Source: Calditrichota bacterium (GTDB lineage: Bacteria; Calditrichota; Calditrichia; Calditrichales; J004). Taken from it: a DNA stretch of 42,041 bases. How positions within the stretch are numbered: position 1 is the stretch's first letter; every line of letters starts with the position of its first letter. Positions 1 through 8,700 of the stretch are shown in pieces. The DNA lies in assembly GCA_024277115.1 (NCBI GenBank), contig JAJRVW010000036.1, positions 1 through 42,041 on the forward strand, given 5' to 3'. The notes under the pieces are model-generated. The model had not been told where the DNA came from, did no database searches, and was given only the letters and a program-made list of their open reading frames with translations. Both the position numbers and the translations under genes were made by a program.

Positions 1-259
1 ATGTAACAGAAAGTTTTAGAAAATGTCATTCTGAAAGAATCTTTTTTCTGGAAAACCATAAGAAAAGATGCTTACAGCATGACATTAAGGGGCGTTTTCT
101 TTTAAAACCTCGAAGAATTAAGTCCCATTTCTTATGTCGAACTGACGTTAATTAAAATAAACCGTCTTTTAGATAAGGCCGGAGACCGCTCTTTTTTAAA
201 GATCATTCTTTTGACATACAAAAGTCAATTGGCTAAATTCCAACGGATATGGAGGACCG
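1..259. other. Upstream region without a supported gene
   Basis: No ORF with a start and Shine-Dalgarno is visible. Plus frame 1 reads through protein-like text from base 7 to about 288, broken by TAA at 103-105; it runs past the start of the next gene. It may be a decayed gene end or chance. The only clear signal is the GGAGG at 251-255 that serves the next gene. Confidence 0.4.
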
Positions 260-712
260 ATGAAATTATCAAATATTTTAACTACTGATGTAATCGTCAC
301 ACCTTTGAGAAGCTCAAATAAAAAAGATGTTATCGGTGAATTACTCAGCGTGCTGGATAAGATGGGCTTTGTTACAAATAAAGCACAAGCCCTGGAAGAT
401 ATTTTAACCCGTGAAAATCATTTAAGTACCGGCATGGAAAACGGACTGGCCGTTCCTCATGCCAAAACCGATTCCGTCGATAAGTTGGTTGTAGCTTTCG
501 GGGTACATCCCGCCGGGATTGCTTTTGACTCGCTCGACGGCAAGGATGCGCAGCTCATTTTTTTAGTTATGTCTCCGCGCGATACTTCGGGGCCGCATAT
601 TCAGGCTTTGGCCAGTATTTCACGATTTTTAAAAAATGAAGAAATGCGTCAAAAACTTATCCATGCCGAAAGCAAAGAAGCTGTTTACGCGCTTTTATCT
701 GAATCAAATTAA
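260..712 (+). CDS. PTS sugar transporter subunit IIA (PtsN / fructose EIIA family)
   Basis: Cytosolic EIIA domain of about 150 residues, filling the whole protein. Members of this family accept a phosphate from HPr or NPr on a histidine; stand-alone copies such as PtsN (EIIA-Ntr) usually have regulatory rather than sugar-transport roles. The family motif is visible as GLAVPHAK, with the likely phosphorylated histidine at residue 67, preceded by the typical TREN..STGMENG segment. Length matches the family. The ATG is preceded by GGAGG at 251-255, a well-spaced ribosome site. No EIIB/EIIC, HPr or HPr kinase is seen next to it, so a regulatory function is more likely than transport, but that is inference. 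A polyprenyl synthase gene follows 70 bp downstream on the same strand. Confidence 0.88.
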   Translation: MKLSNILTTDVIVTPLRSSNKKDVIGELLSVLDKMGFVTNKAQALEDILTRENHLSTGMENGLAVPHAKTDSVDKLVVAFGVHPAGIAFDSLDGKDAQLIFLVMSPRDTSGPHIQALASISRFLKNEEMRQKLIHAESKEAVYALLSESN

Positions 713-782
713 ATGGTAAGTTTGTGCACGTTTTAGATAAATTGACAAATAGTTAAATCCGAACCGAAAGATAGAAAAATTA

Positions 783-1723
783 ATGTCCCTTCAAGAAAAA
801 TTAACGCCCTATTTAAATCAAATCGATCAGGAAATTGTAAACCTTACGACCTATCAGGATGTCCCGTTATTTTATGATCCGATTTATTTTGTACTCGAAT
901 TGTCCGGGAAAAAAATCAGGCCTTTGATGGTAATGCTCAGCTGTGGTATTGCGGGCGGTAAAAGTGAAGATGCCGTTTTTGCAGCGGCGGCTGTAGAACT
1001 TTTACATAATTTTACGCTTGTCCATGATGATATTATGGACAATGACGAAACGCGCCGTGGCAAGCCGACAGTTCATATTAAATGGGATGTAAATACTGCG
1101 ATTCTGTCCGGTGATGGCCTGCTTGGTTTTGCCTTTCAAAAACTACTGCAAAGCCCTGTTAAAAATCGTGCCGAACTAGCGGATAAATTTACCGAGGCGA
1201 TGATTGTTATCTGCGAAGGGCAAGGGTTGGATAAACAATTTGAAGAAAATAGCGCCATCACGGATGTACAGTACCTGGATATGATCGAGCGTAAAACAGC
1301 TGCTTTAATTCGACTTTCGTGTCAACTGGGCGCAATGGTTGCCGGAGCGGATAATAAAGCAGAGAAGTTACTTTATGATTTTGGCCATAACCTGGGCATG
1401 GGTTTTCAGTTACAGGACGATATCCTCGATGTGGTTGCCGATCCGGACCAACTGGGTAAAAAAGTCGGCTCTGATTTTGAGATGAACAAGCAAACAATTT
1501 TAAGCATTAAGTTGCGTCAAAAATAGGCGCCGAAGCATTTAAAGCCCTCGATTTAAAAGAGTATACAGCAGCCCTGAAAACAGAGGGTGTTTTTGATGAA
1601 ATTGCTGCAATGACCAATGATTATTTTGCAAAAGCTGCGGATTGCCTTGCCTACTTTCCGGAATCGACGCATAAGAAAATAATGAAAGAACTTAGCGCTT
1701 ATATCCAAAAAAGAAATTACTAG
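783..1723 (+). CDS. Polyprenyl diphosphate synthase, frame broken near 1520
   Basis: Trans-isoprenyl diphosphate synthase, which adds isopentenyl diphosphate units to an allylic primer to make quinone side chains or other prenyl lipids. The first aspartate-rich motif DDIMD begins at residue 82 (followed by RRGKPTVH) and the second, QDDILD, has its first Asp at residue 212. The compact DDxxD first motif fits longer-chain synthases rather than bacterial farnesyl synthases, which have DDxxxxD. The frame from 783 stops at TAG 1524-1526 after 247 residues. The frame starting at 1526 continues with GAEAFKALDLKEY and ends in KELSAYIQKRNY at TAG 1721-1723, the expected helical C-terminus. Together they give the usual length of about 313 residues. 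One missing base in the A run at 1519-1523 would join them. It could be an assembly indel, a real mutation or -1 slippage. Start at ATG 783 has no strong Shine-Dalgarno. Confidence 0.85.
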
Positions 1724-1784
1724 TTATACCAAAAATCCTAAAGTATAAATAATAAATCTCAAAGAAACAACAACTTAAATAACG

Positions 1785-1968
1785 TGAGTTCGATATAAAA
1801 CTTTCGTATTGAGAAAATTATTTTAACCCTAAGATAGGCATATAAAAACAACTCACCCCAAAGCAGTTTCTTCTGATTTTTAAGCCCTCTCTTACAAGAG
1901 AGGGGATTTAGGGGTGAGTTCCAAAAAAAATTATACTAAAAACAAATATTTTTTTTAGATCGAACTCA
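1785..1968. repeat. MITE-like element with nested inverted repeats
   Basis: Outer arms TGAGTTCGAT at 1785-1794 and ATCGAACTCA at 1959-1968 are exact reverse complements; extended to 16 bp (1785-1800 against 1953-1968) they match at 15. Inside lie AACTCACCCC at 1850-1859 and GGGGTGAGTT at 1911-1920, also exact. Inside those, CCCTCTCTT at 1885-1893 pairs with AAGAGAGGG at 1896-1904 across a 2-nt gap. The nesting suggests a non-autonomous mobile repeat or a structured RNA. No transposase is adjacent and no second complete copy is in the window, so this is tentative. Confidence 0.45.
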
Positions 1969-1994
1969 GGTTAAATATCAAATGATATTTAACC
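1969..1994. repeat. Perfect 12-bp inverted repeat, 2-nt loop
   Basis: GGTTAAATATCA at 1969-1980 and TGATATTTAACC at 1983-1994 are exact reverse complements. It directly abuts the outer arm of the preceding element. It has no T-tract, so a palindromic binding site or repeat end is as likely as a terminator. Confidence 0.5.
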
Positions 1995-2135
1995 TTTGGG
2001 AGAATGTTTAAAATATGTATTTTGGGGTTTATTTTTAAGATTTCCTAAATTTCACTTTGATATTAGGCCATACAATCATTTCTCAATCTTCTGAACAGGA
2101 TTAATAGATAAAACCTCCATCCTAAAAAGTGTCCA

Positions 2136-2651
2136 ATGCAAAAAATTTTAAATTATAAAAAGGGTTCACGCGTTTTTCTCAAAACAGTATTCCTAATCCT
2201 GTTTTTATTTTTTATTAACGCTTGTATCACAACGCCGGTAAGCCGTGCGGACCGATTTGCATCGCGTACAGAAAACTTGAATTGCCAAAATATTATTTCA
2301 GCGGCCAAACCCTGGATGGGCGCGCCTTATCTTTATGGTGGGAACAGTATAGAGGGTGTCGATTGTTCCGGTTTTGTACAACAAATCTATCTTCAGGTCT
2401 TTAATACAAAACTTATGCGTACCACTGCCGGATTATATGGGACGGGTACTTTTGTACGTGAAAGCTGGATGGCCTGTGGCGATCTGGTCTTTTTTAAAAA
2501 CATTAGTGGCCGGGGCGTCGATCATGTGGGTATTTATATTGGTAATAACCGCTTTATCCATGCTTCGAGTTCGCGCGGGGTGGTAATATCCGATTTAACA
2601 TCCGATTATTATTTAAAGCATTTTGTGTCCGCACGACGCTATGTGGAATAG
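2136..2651 (+). CDS. NlpC/P60 family cell-wall hydrolase, lipoprotein
   Basis: Papain-like cysteine peptidase of the NlpC/P60 family; such enzymes usually cut peptide stems of peptidoglycan. The N-terminus has basic residues, a hydrophobic run and a lipobox ending INAC, so the mature protein is probably lipid-anchored, facing the periplasm. The catalytic domain covers about residues 50-170. The catalytic cysteine is Cys77 in VDCSGF, the histidine is His130 in DHVGIYIG, and the third polar residue is His142 in FIHASS. Length of 171 residues suits a single-domain Spr/NlpC-type enzyme. Its last 13 bases overlap the end of the convergent regulator gene. No clear Shine-Dalgarno precedes ATG 2136. 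Confidence 0.9.
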   Translation: MQKILNYKKGSRVFLKTVFLILFLFFINACITTPVSRADRFASRTENLNCQNIISAAKPWMGAPYLYGGNSIEGVDCSGFVQQIYLQVFNTKLMRTTAGLYGTGTFVRESWMACGDLVFFKNISGRGVDHVGIYIGNNRFIHASSSRGVVISDLTSDYYLKHFVSARRYVE

Positions 2652-3031
2652 GTGACCAGTAAGTCAATCATTTTACTAACCGCCTTTTTTGCTTCAGTGG
2701 GCAAAAGGGCAATTTTACGCGCCAGGATTATATCGGCATCAACACTGTAACTGCTTTCGTTTTCCCTAACCCGATCGGCATTTTCTTCATAAAAATAACG
2801 CTTCTCACCGCACAAAATCCATTCAATGGTTGTATGCCCGATTTTCGCCAAATTATACAGTACATCGGCCGGAGGGATGCGTTCTTTGAGGTATTTGCTT
2901 ACAGCCGGTTGACTGATTCCCAATGCGTTTGCAAGTTGCTCCTGGGTAAGGTTGTTTTGTTTGCGGATAAAATTTATCCGGTCACTAATGTTTTTTATAT
3001 TGAATATTTCGATTGAAGTTTTGTATTCCAT
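2639..3031 (-). CDS. XRE-family helix-turn-helix transcriptional regulator
   Basis: Residues 13-70 form a Cro/cI-type helix-turn-helix: IRKQNNLTQEQLANALGIS followed by QPAVSKYLK is the classic recognition-helix pattern. The remaining 60 residues are charged and helical and resemble no ligand domain I recognise. The gene is convergent with the NlpC/P60 gene, overlapping it by 13 bp, and divergent from the DUF2851 gene with only 61 bp between starts, so it could regulate that gene and itself. Palindromic TGGAATAT words in the divergent gap are candidate binding sites. The target is an inference. Confidence 0.85.
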   Translation of the reverse strand: MEYKTSIEIFNIKNISDRINFIRKQNNLTQEQLANALGISQPAVSKYLKERIPPADVLYNLAKIGHTTIEWILCGEKRYFYEENADRVRENESSYSVDADIILARKIALLPTEAKKAVSKMIDLLVTYST

Positions 3032-3074
3032 ATATTATATTCCAGACGTGATATGTGTGGTTGTTTTGGAATAT
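3023..3074. promoter_or_regulatory. Candidate operator between XRE and DUF2851 genes
   Basis: ATATTCCA at 3037-3044 and TGGAATAT at 3067-3074 are exact reverse complements, and a third related word GTATTCCA lies at 3023-3030, overlapping the regulator start. Repeated half-sites in the gap between a divergent XRE gene and its neighbour fit autoregulation. No experimental support. Confidence 0.25.
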
Positions 3075-3092
3075 ATACGGATGGGAAATTAA

Positions 3093-4373
3093 ATGCAAGA
3101 AGCCGATTTGTACAGGTTATGGGAACATTATGCATTAAAAAAGCAACCCTTAAGCTGGCAAGGGCATACGTTGCGGATATTGTCCGCGGGAAAGTTAAAC
3201 ACCCACCAGGGGCCGGATTACCAGTCGGCTTGTTTTGAATATAATGGTGTGCAGTATCGCGGTGCGGTAGAGATGCACCTTTCTTTAGATGATTGGTACC
3301 GTCACCAACATCATCTCGATCCGGCCTACCGTGATGTCCAATTACATATTATTGCAGAAGCGCCGAAAAAGACATCTGAGGTAAGGCATAATTTGCTTAC
3401 AGACGGCATTCCGGGTTTTGTGTTTTCCAACAACGGGCAAAATTTGTCGGATGGCCGAGAACTACTTTGCAATAGTTTTTACCAGGTGCCTCAAATAAAA
3501 AATGTTTTACAGCAATTGGCCTTAGATCGCCTGAACTATAAAGTACACACCTTTCAAAAAGAATTGGTCTCCTTTTCGGTACATACTTTGTTTTATCATA
3601 GTTTTATTAAAGCGCTGGGCTATCCCTTTAATAAAAGTACGTTTGAGTGGCTTGCCAGGCGTATAAGCATTGGGTTGATCGACACCTATAAAAGTTCGGC
3701 TTTAAATCTACTGGCGCTCTATCTGGGCTCTGCCGGTTTTTTGGATGCCCGTTATACGGATGATTTTGCCCGGAATTTAAGAGAGCGCTATCAAAAAATC
3801 TATCTCACTCTTGATTTCTCACCCTTATCAACAAAACATTGGCAATTTGCAGCCGTACGTCCCGGTAACCATCCGCATTTCCGTTTAGCAGGCTGGGCAG
3901 CCCTTGTAAACACGTTTTCGACGGCACATATTTTTTATTTATTTTACAATTTGTTAGAGCAACGCTTACCCTATAAAAATCTTTTTACACAATTAAAACA
4001 ATATATGAACATCCGGCCAGATGCTTATTGGCAGGCACACTATGCTTTGGCTAAACCCTTTGCTAATAAACACAACAAAGTCTATTTCGGGCAAGACCGA
4101 ATAAAAGAAATAATTACAAATCTCATCATACCACTAAGTATAGCCTATGCCCGTACGCATAAAAATTATGGTTTTATGGCCTATCTTGAAGAATTTTATT
4201 TGAGCATCCCGGGTTCGTGTAACTATGCAAGTGTTTTTCGTCGTAAACCATGGTTAAAGGCATATAAAAATGCGTGGCCGGCTTTTAATTTAGGGCAGGC
4301 GTTTCTTGAATTGGAACAGAGTTATTGCCACGTCGGAAAATGTTCCGTTTGTCCCCTTGGAAGAAAACCTTAG
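3093..4373 (+). CDS. DUF2851 family protein
   Basis: A 426-residue soluble protein that I recognise as DUF2851, a family of unknown function common in Bacteroidetes, Ignavibacteria and relatives. Family features seen are the N-terminal LWEHYALKKQPL segment, GKLNTHQGPDYQSA, the GAVEMHLSLDDWYRHQHH stretch (residues about 55-75) and VQLHII. His and Asp residues in that stretch suggest a metal or nucleic-acid enzyme fold, but this is a guess. The C-terminus carries a cysteine cluster (CHVGKCSVCPLG) that could bind metal. No signal peptide. It is divergent from the XRE regulator. The overlapping 61-residue frame at 3053-3238 is a shadow. Confidence 0.82.
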   Translation: MQEADLYRLWEHYALKKQPLSWQGHTLRILSAGKLNTHQGPDYQSACFEYNGVQYRGAVEMHLSLDDWYRHQHHLDPAYRDVQLHIIAEAPKKTSEVRHNLLTDGIPGFVFSNNGQNLSDGRELLCNSFYQVPQIKNVLQQLALDRLNYKVHTFQKELVSFSVHTLFYHSFIKALGYPFNKSTFEWLARRISIGLIDTYKSSALNLLALYLGSAGFLDARYTDDFARNLRERYQKIYLTLDFSPLSTKHWQFAAVRPGNHPHFRLAGWAALVNTFSTAHIFYLFYNLLEQRLPYKNLFTQLKQYMNIRPDAYWQAHYALAKPFANKHNKVYFGQDRIKEIITNLIIPLSIAYARTHKNYGFMAYLEEFYLSIPGSCNYASVFRRKPWLKAYKNAWPAFNLGQAFLELEQSYCHVGKCSVCPLGRKP

Positions 4374-4599
4374 AAAACATAACACATTTCCATCCCAAAC
4401 ATAGTTTAAAGTTTGGGGTTTGGGATGAGGAGCGCGATTGTATTTATCGGGTAAAGTGATAACTTATTTTTAGCCCAATATATCATCAGGAGAAAATTCT
4501 TTTTGATAAACAATGGTCAAATGATTGACATAAAATATAAAAAACTGTATCATCCTAATAATCTATACCGATACTTATTTACCAAATTCGAGGCTTTTT
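4374..4599. other. Intergenic, with one inverted repeat
   Basis: CATCCCAAAC at 4391-4400 pairs with GTTTGGGATG at 4418-4427, a 10-bp stem after the DUF2851 gene. There is no T-tract, so terminator function is uncertain. The rest of the gap shows nothing. Confidence 0.4.
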
Positions 4600-4836
4600 A
4601 TGCAACTGGATTCATTTGATTTTGTCATGCTGCGTAATTTTATTTATGCAATTTTAGGCGTGATCGTCGGGATATTTTCATCATTAGGGACTTATAAATT
4701 ATTTAATAAAACCACGCGTTTTGATATACCCAGCGAGCTCGAAAAGGGTAATTTGGCCGTTGGGATAGTAGTGGGTGGCATATTTATTATGATTGGTTTA
4801 ATTGTTGGTTTAATTATTGGGATGAGCCTGAATTAA
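4600..4836 (+). CDS. DUF350 domain small membrane protein
   Basis: A 78-residue inner-membrane protein with two predicted transmembrane helices (about residues 12-35 and 53-76). The sequence TTRFDIPSELEKGNLAVGIVVGGIFI between and into the second helix is typical of DUF350, a small membrane family of unknown function that often sits near stress or envelope genes. The stop codon is one base before the lytic transglycosylase ATG, so the two are probably one transcript and translationally coupled. No strong Shine-Dalgarno is visible upstream. Confidence 0.75.
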   Translation: MQLDSFDFVMLRNFIYAILGVIVGIFSSLGTYKLFNKTTRFDIPSELEKGNLAVGIVVGGIFIMIGLIVGLIIGMSLN

Positions 4837-4837
4837 A

Positions 4838-5584
4838 ATGCGTAAATTAATCCTATTTCTTTTTATTATTAGCGCAATGTCATTTATAGCTTGTACAAAA
4901 AATGAACCTGCTGGAAATATAAATATTTCCGGTAAAGATTCATTAATGGCTGAGGTAGAGATGCGCCTGCAGGAGAAGCGCCGTTTGGATAAATTGCGTA
5001 TAAACCTTAAAAATAGCCGTACCGGGCGTTCCATCGAAAAATATAAACCCATCATAAAAAAGTATGCGAAGCGCTATGGTTTTGACTGGCGTTTGATCGT
5101 AGCCCAGATTGCCCAAGAATCGAGTTTTAAAGAAAAAGCGCGCAGCCGGGTTGGCGCAAAAGGCCTGATGCAGCTCATGCCATTGACGGCCAAAGAAATC
5201 AGCCGTGAGCTGGATATAAAATATATTATGAAAAGCCCCCGTGAAAATATAACCGCAGGTATTTATCATTTAAAAAAACAAATGCGCTATTTTCCTGATT
5301 CGAAGCCCATTGACCGTACGCGCCTGGCCCTTGCAAGCTATAACGCCGGCCCTGGAAGGGTTTTTGACGCGCAGGAAATTGCCGGATTTTATAAAAAATC
5401 TGAAAATAAATGGCCGACAGTACGACCCTATTTAGCAATGTTAAAAAAATCTGATTGGGAGTTGCATCTGCAAGTATGGCCCAATGGCCAACCAAAATAT
5501 GGCTATTTTTATGGATCGGAAGAAACAATAAATTATGTGGACCAAATTTGGAAAACATATCTTGTTTATAAAGAGATCCTTTAA
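4838..5584 (+). CDS. Lytic transglycosylase (SLT domain) lipoprotein
   Basis: Peptidoglycan lytic transglycosylase, which cleaves the MurNAc-GlcNAc bond to leave a 1,6-anhydro product. The N-terminal hydrophobic segment ends in a lipobox FIAC, indicating a lipoprotein. After a charged, probably helical linker (residues 30-65), the SLT domain spans about residues 70-200: the catalytic glutamate is Glu94 in IAQESSF, followed by GAKGLMQLMPLTA and ALASYNAGPGRV, all signature motifs of the MltC/MltE/Slt70-like fold. The C-terminal 50 residues are rich in aromatics. It follows the DUF350 gene by one base, suggesting joint expression and perhaps a shared envelope role. Confidence 0.9.
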   Translation: MRKLILFLFIISAMSFIACTKNEPAGNINISGKDSLMAEVEMRLQEKRRLDKLRINLKNSRTGRSIEKYKPIIKKYAKRYGFDWRLIVAQIAQESSFKEKARSRVGAKGLMQLMPLTAKEISRELDIKYIMKSPRENITAGIYHLKKQMRYFPDSKPIDRTRLALASYNAGPGRVFDAQEIAGFYKKSENKWPTVRPYLAMLKKSDWELHLQVWPNGQPKYGYFYGSEETINYVDQIWKTYLVYKEIL

Positions 5585-5739
5585 TAATCGCCCTTACTTT
5601 TAATTAACTTCTTAGCTCACGCAAGCACCTACACTAAAGCTAAAATTATCCCCCTCTTTTTTATCTATTGTGATTATTGTCATTGAGGGATAGCAATAAT
5701 ATGTAGAATTTTTCCGTTTCAAAGCATAATAACTATTTT

Positions 5740-5745
5740 GAGGTG
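5740..5745 (+). promoter_or_regulatory. Ribosome site deciding the start of the giant beta-helix gene
   Basis: GAGGTG lies four bases before ATG 5750. The frame is open upstream to a TTG at 5738, but that codon overlaps the ribosome site itself, so ATG 5750 is the likely start. Confidence 0.6.
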
Positions 5746-5749
5746 TGAT

Positions 5750-8700
5750 ATGCAATTTTCGCGCATACGGAGCTTTTATATTATACTAGGATGTATCTAC
5801 CTCTTTGGCGTGGGTGGTTTTGTTACAAACGCCTTATCTGCAACTCTTTGGGTCAGCCCAACGGGTAATAATGTGAGTGGCACGGGCACAAAGGCCAACC
5901 CTTATAAGACGATTTCATTTGCAATAAATCTCGTGTCTCAGAGTGACACAGTTAGGGTGGTTGAGGGTATTTATATTGAAAATCTATCAATTTTAAACAA
6001 ACCAGATTTTGTCCTCCAGGGCGAGACAACCCTAAATAAACCACAAATTATTGGTGTTTCAAATGCGCCGACAATAAATATTGATCCGGGTCTCCTTAAT
6101 TCGACACGGGCCATGCGTATTGAAAATTTTATCATTACACATAGTTCCGGGATTGATGGAAATGGCATCCGTGCATTTAACAGTTCTTTTACACTGGCCA
6201 ATTGTGAAATTATTGACAACGAAACAAATAACCAGGGAGCGGGTATTTGGATTTCGAGCGATAAAGCCGGTATAAAACCTTTGCTCGAAAATAATATTAT
6301 CACTCAGAATACAGGCGGGACAGGGACAGGTATATACTGTGAAAACACAGCGATCGAAATTATCCAAAACGACATATCTGAGAATGATGCCCTGGCCAAT
6401 AATGGCGGTGCGATTGCCTTAATAAACTCTTTTGATGTAACCATAAAACAAAATAGTTTTTATAATAACAGTGCGGATAGTGGTGGCGCGGTTTTTATAA
6501 ATACGTTAAATGGCTTAAGTGTCAATAGCTTTTTTGAGGGTAATGTCCTTTATGAAAATGCCGCTGCTTCGGATGGCGGTGCGGTTTACTTAAAAGGCAG
6601 CACAGTTGTATGGAAATTTGCCTCAAATACTTTTGCAGAAAATAGTGCTGCTAATGATGGTGGTGCGGCCTTTGTGGAAGCTTCTGCCACAATCTTTTTT
6701 CGGGAAAATAATATTATTACCCGCAACTCGGCCGGAAATAATGGCGGCGCCATAGCCTTTGTAAATGTGCCCTCCGCAATAAATGTCTGGTCGAATACAA
6801 TCACTGGTAATAAGGCTTTTAATAATGGTGGCGGTTTATATTTTGATAATGTTAATACCGTCTCGGTAGGCGGTGCTGCAAATCTTAGCAATAACATTTT
6901 TCATAATCAGGATAAAAACCAGTTAAACAATATTACATCGAGTACATCGATTATAAGCTTAAACCTGAGCCGAAATTATTGGGGTTTTGCAGATCAATCG
7001 CAGATTTTACAACAATTTACAATTCCAAATATAAACACATCCTGGGAAATTTTTAATTCAGCGCCAACGGATGTAAAAATTAAACTGTTTATGCCCCAAA
7101 AAAACATTTGGTTTGCAGATGGTAAAATTGCTTTTGGCCTCGGGCAGTTTGTTCCTCAGGGCGATAGCACTTTAACCGTACGTACGCATCCCGACACGTC
7201 TTTTTCTATAAATGGCATTCAGCAATATTTACCCAAAATGTATAATTTTGATTGGTCGGGTGTAACCATGCCGGTTGCCGATGCAAAAATCAGCTTATTT
7301 CTGGATAAATCTGAATTGGCAGCTTTAGACAATCCCTTTCCACAATCCTTGCAACTTTTGGAACTTCAGGATACGACCTGGACTGTCGCTGCAACCACAG
7401 TTAATACCGACGGTTCTGAGATTAGTGCAGACCTGCCGTCTTTTGCGGTTACCCGATATACCATTGGCCTGGATTTAAGCTCTCTTTTTCTTGTTGAACC
7501 AAAACCAAATAAGGCCGATGTAAATAAAGACAAACCATTTCGCATAAAATTCCAGGTGGAGATGGATGAGACCACTTTGATTGAAGAAAATATCGGTGTA
7601 CATGGTTCTTTTTCCGGTGACCTGAATTTTACGTCATTTTTTGATGTTTCAGGAAATTCACTCTATTTAAATGTCCCGGATGCTCTTCAGGCAGGTGAGA
7701 CGGTAACTGTAACATTAACAGACTCTGTAAAAACAAAAAGTAACACATCCCTGGACCCCGGCTATCAGTGGCGTTTTCAGATTAGCGCTTTCAGGGGCAG
7801 CGCACAATTTCAGCAGGTCGGCATTCCGCAATCCCGCAGCGGTGATAATTTATATGTTTTTAATGATTTTAATAAGGATCAGCTGCCGGAACTGATCGAA
7901 CTTTCCGGCCAGACCCTGACTGTTTTTAGCAATTCCGGTGGCAGTTATATTGTAGAAAATACGCAGGATATTGGCTCGGATTTCTCCCAAATAAAATTGG
8001 CCGATCTGAATAACGATGGCCTTAATGAAATTATTGTTTTTAATAACACAGATATCCTTGCCTACAGCTATGACACGGCTGGTGGTTTTGCGCCGGCTTT
8101 TTCTAAAAACCTTACAAACAACGGCACGTTGATGGACGCTGTTATTGCTGATTTTAATAATGACCTGGTCCAGGATATGGCTGTGCTGGTTGATCAAAGC
8201 GATTTTAGTCAGATTAATTGTTATTATGGCGATATGAGCTCAGGGCAATATGATTTTGGTTTGATCGCGCCGGTGGTTTTGAACGGCCCTGCCGATCAAT
8301 TTGCAGATACAGATTGGGACAATGATGGCCTGTTCGATCTCATTGCCTCCAATGGGACTGATGGCTCGAACATCGCCCGGATTATAAATCAGAAAACATC
8401 TTTCACAAGTTTTTTTAATACCCTGCCGGAGATTAGCAGTCAGGCAATCGTAACAACGGCAAATGTGTGGGAAGACGGCACTTTTCCCAACAGTGATGAA
8501 ATTATTATAGCGGGCACTGGGGGCGGTTTAAACCTGCTAAAGTTTTTTAACCTGGATGAGAACGGCTTTTTAGTTGAAGCCTACAGAAGAGAATTTAGTT
8601 CGGCCATCATTGCACTTACGGCAGCGGATTTTAATTCGGATGGTTATAATGATTTAGCGGTTGGTTTTGCAAATAATGATATCAGCTTTTTATTAAGCAA

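Larger units (their letters stand above)
1724..2135. other. Gene-free AT-rich intergenic stretch with palindromes
   Basis: No coding ORF is visible. The stretch holds at least four perfect or near-perfect inverted repeats between 1785 and 1994, listed separately. The last 140 bp before the NlpC/P60 gene show nothing recognisable. Confidence 0.6.

Noticed and set aside
3053-3238. A 61-codon frame beginning MCGCFGIY before the DUF2851 gene
   Set aside because: It lies almost wholly inside DUF2851 in another frame; the DUF2851 translation shows clear family motifs and this one none.
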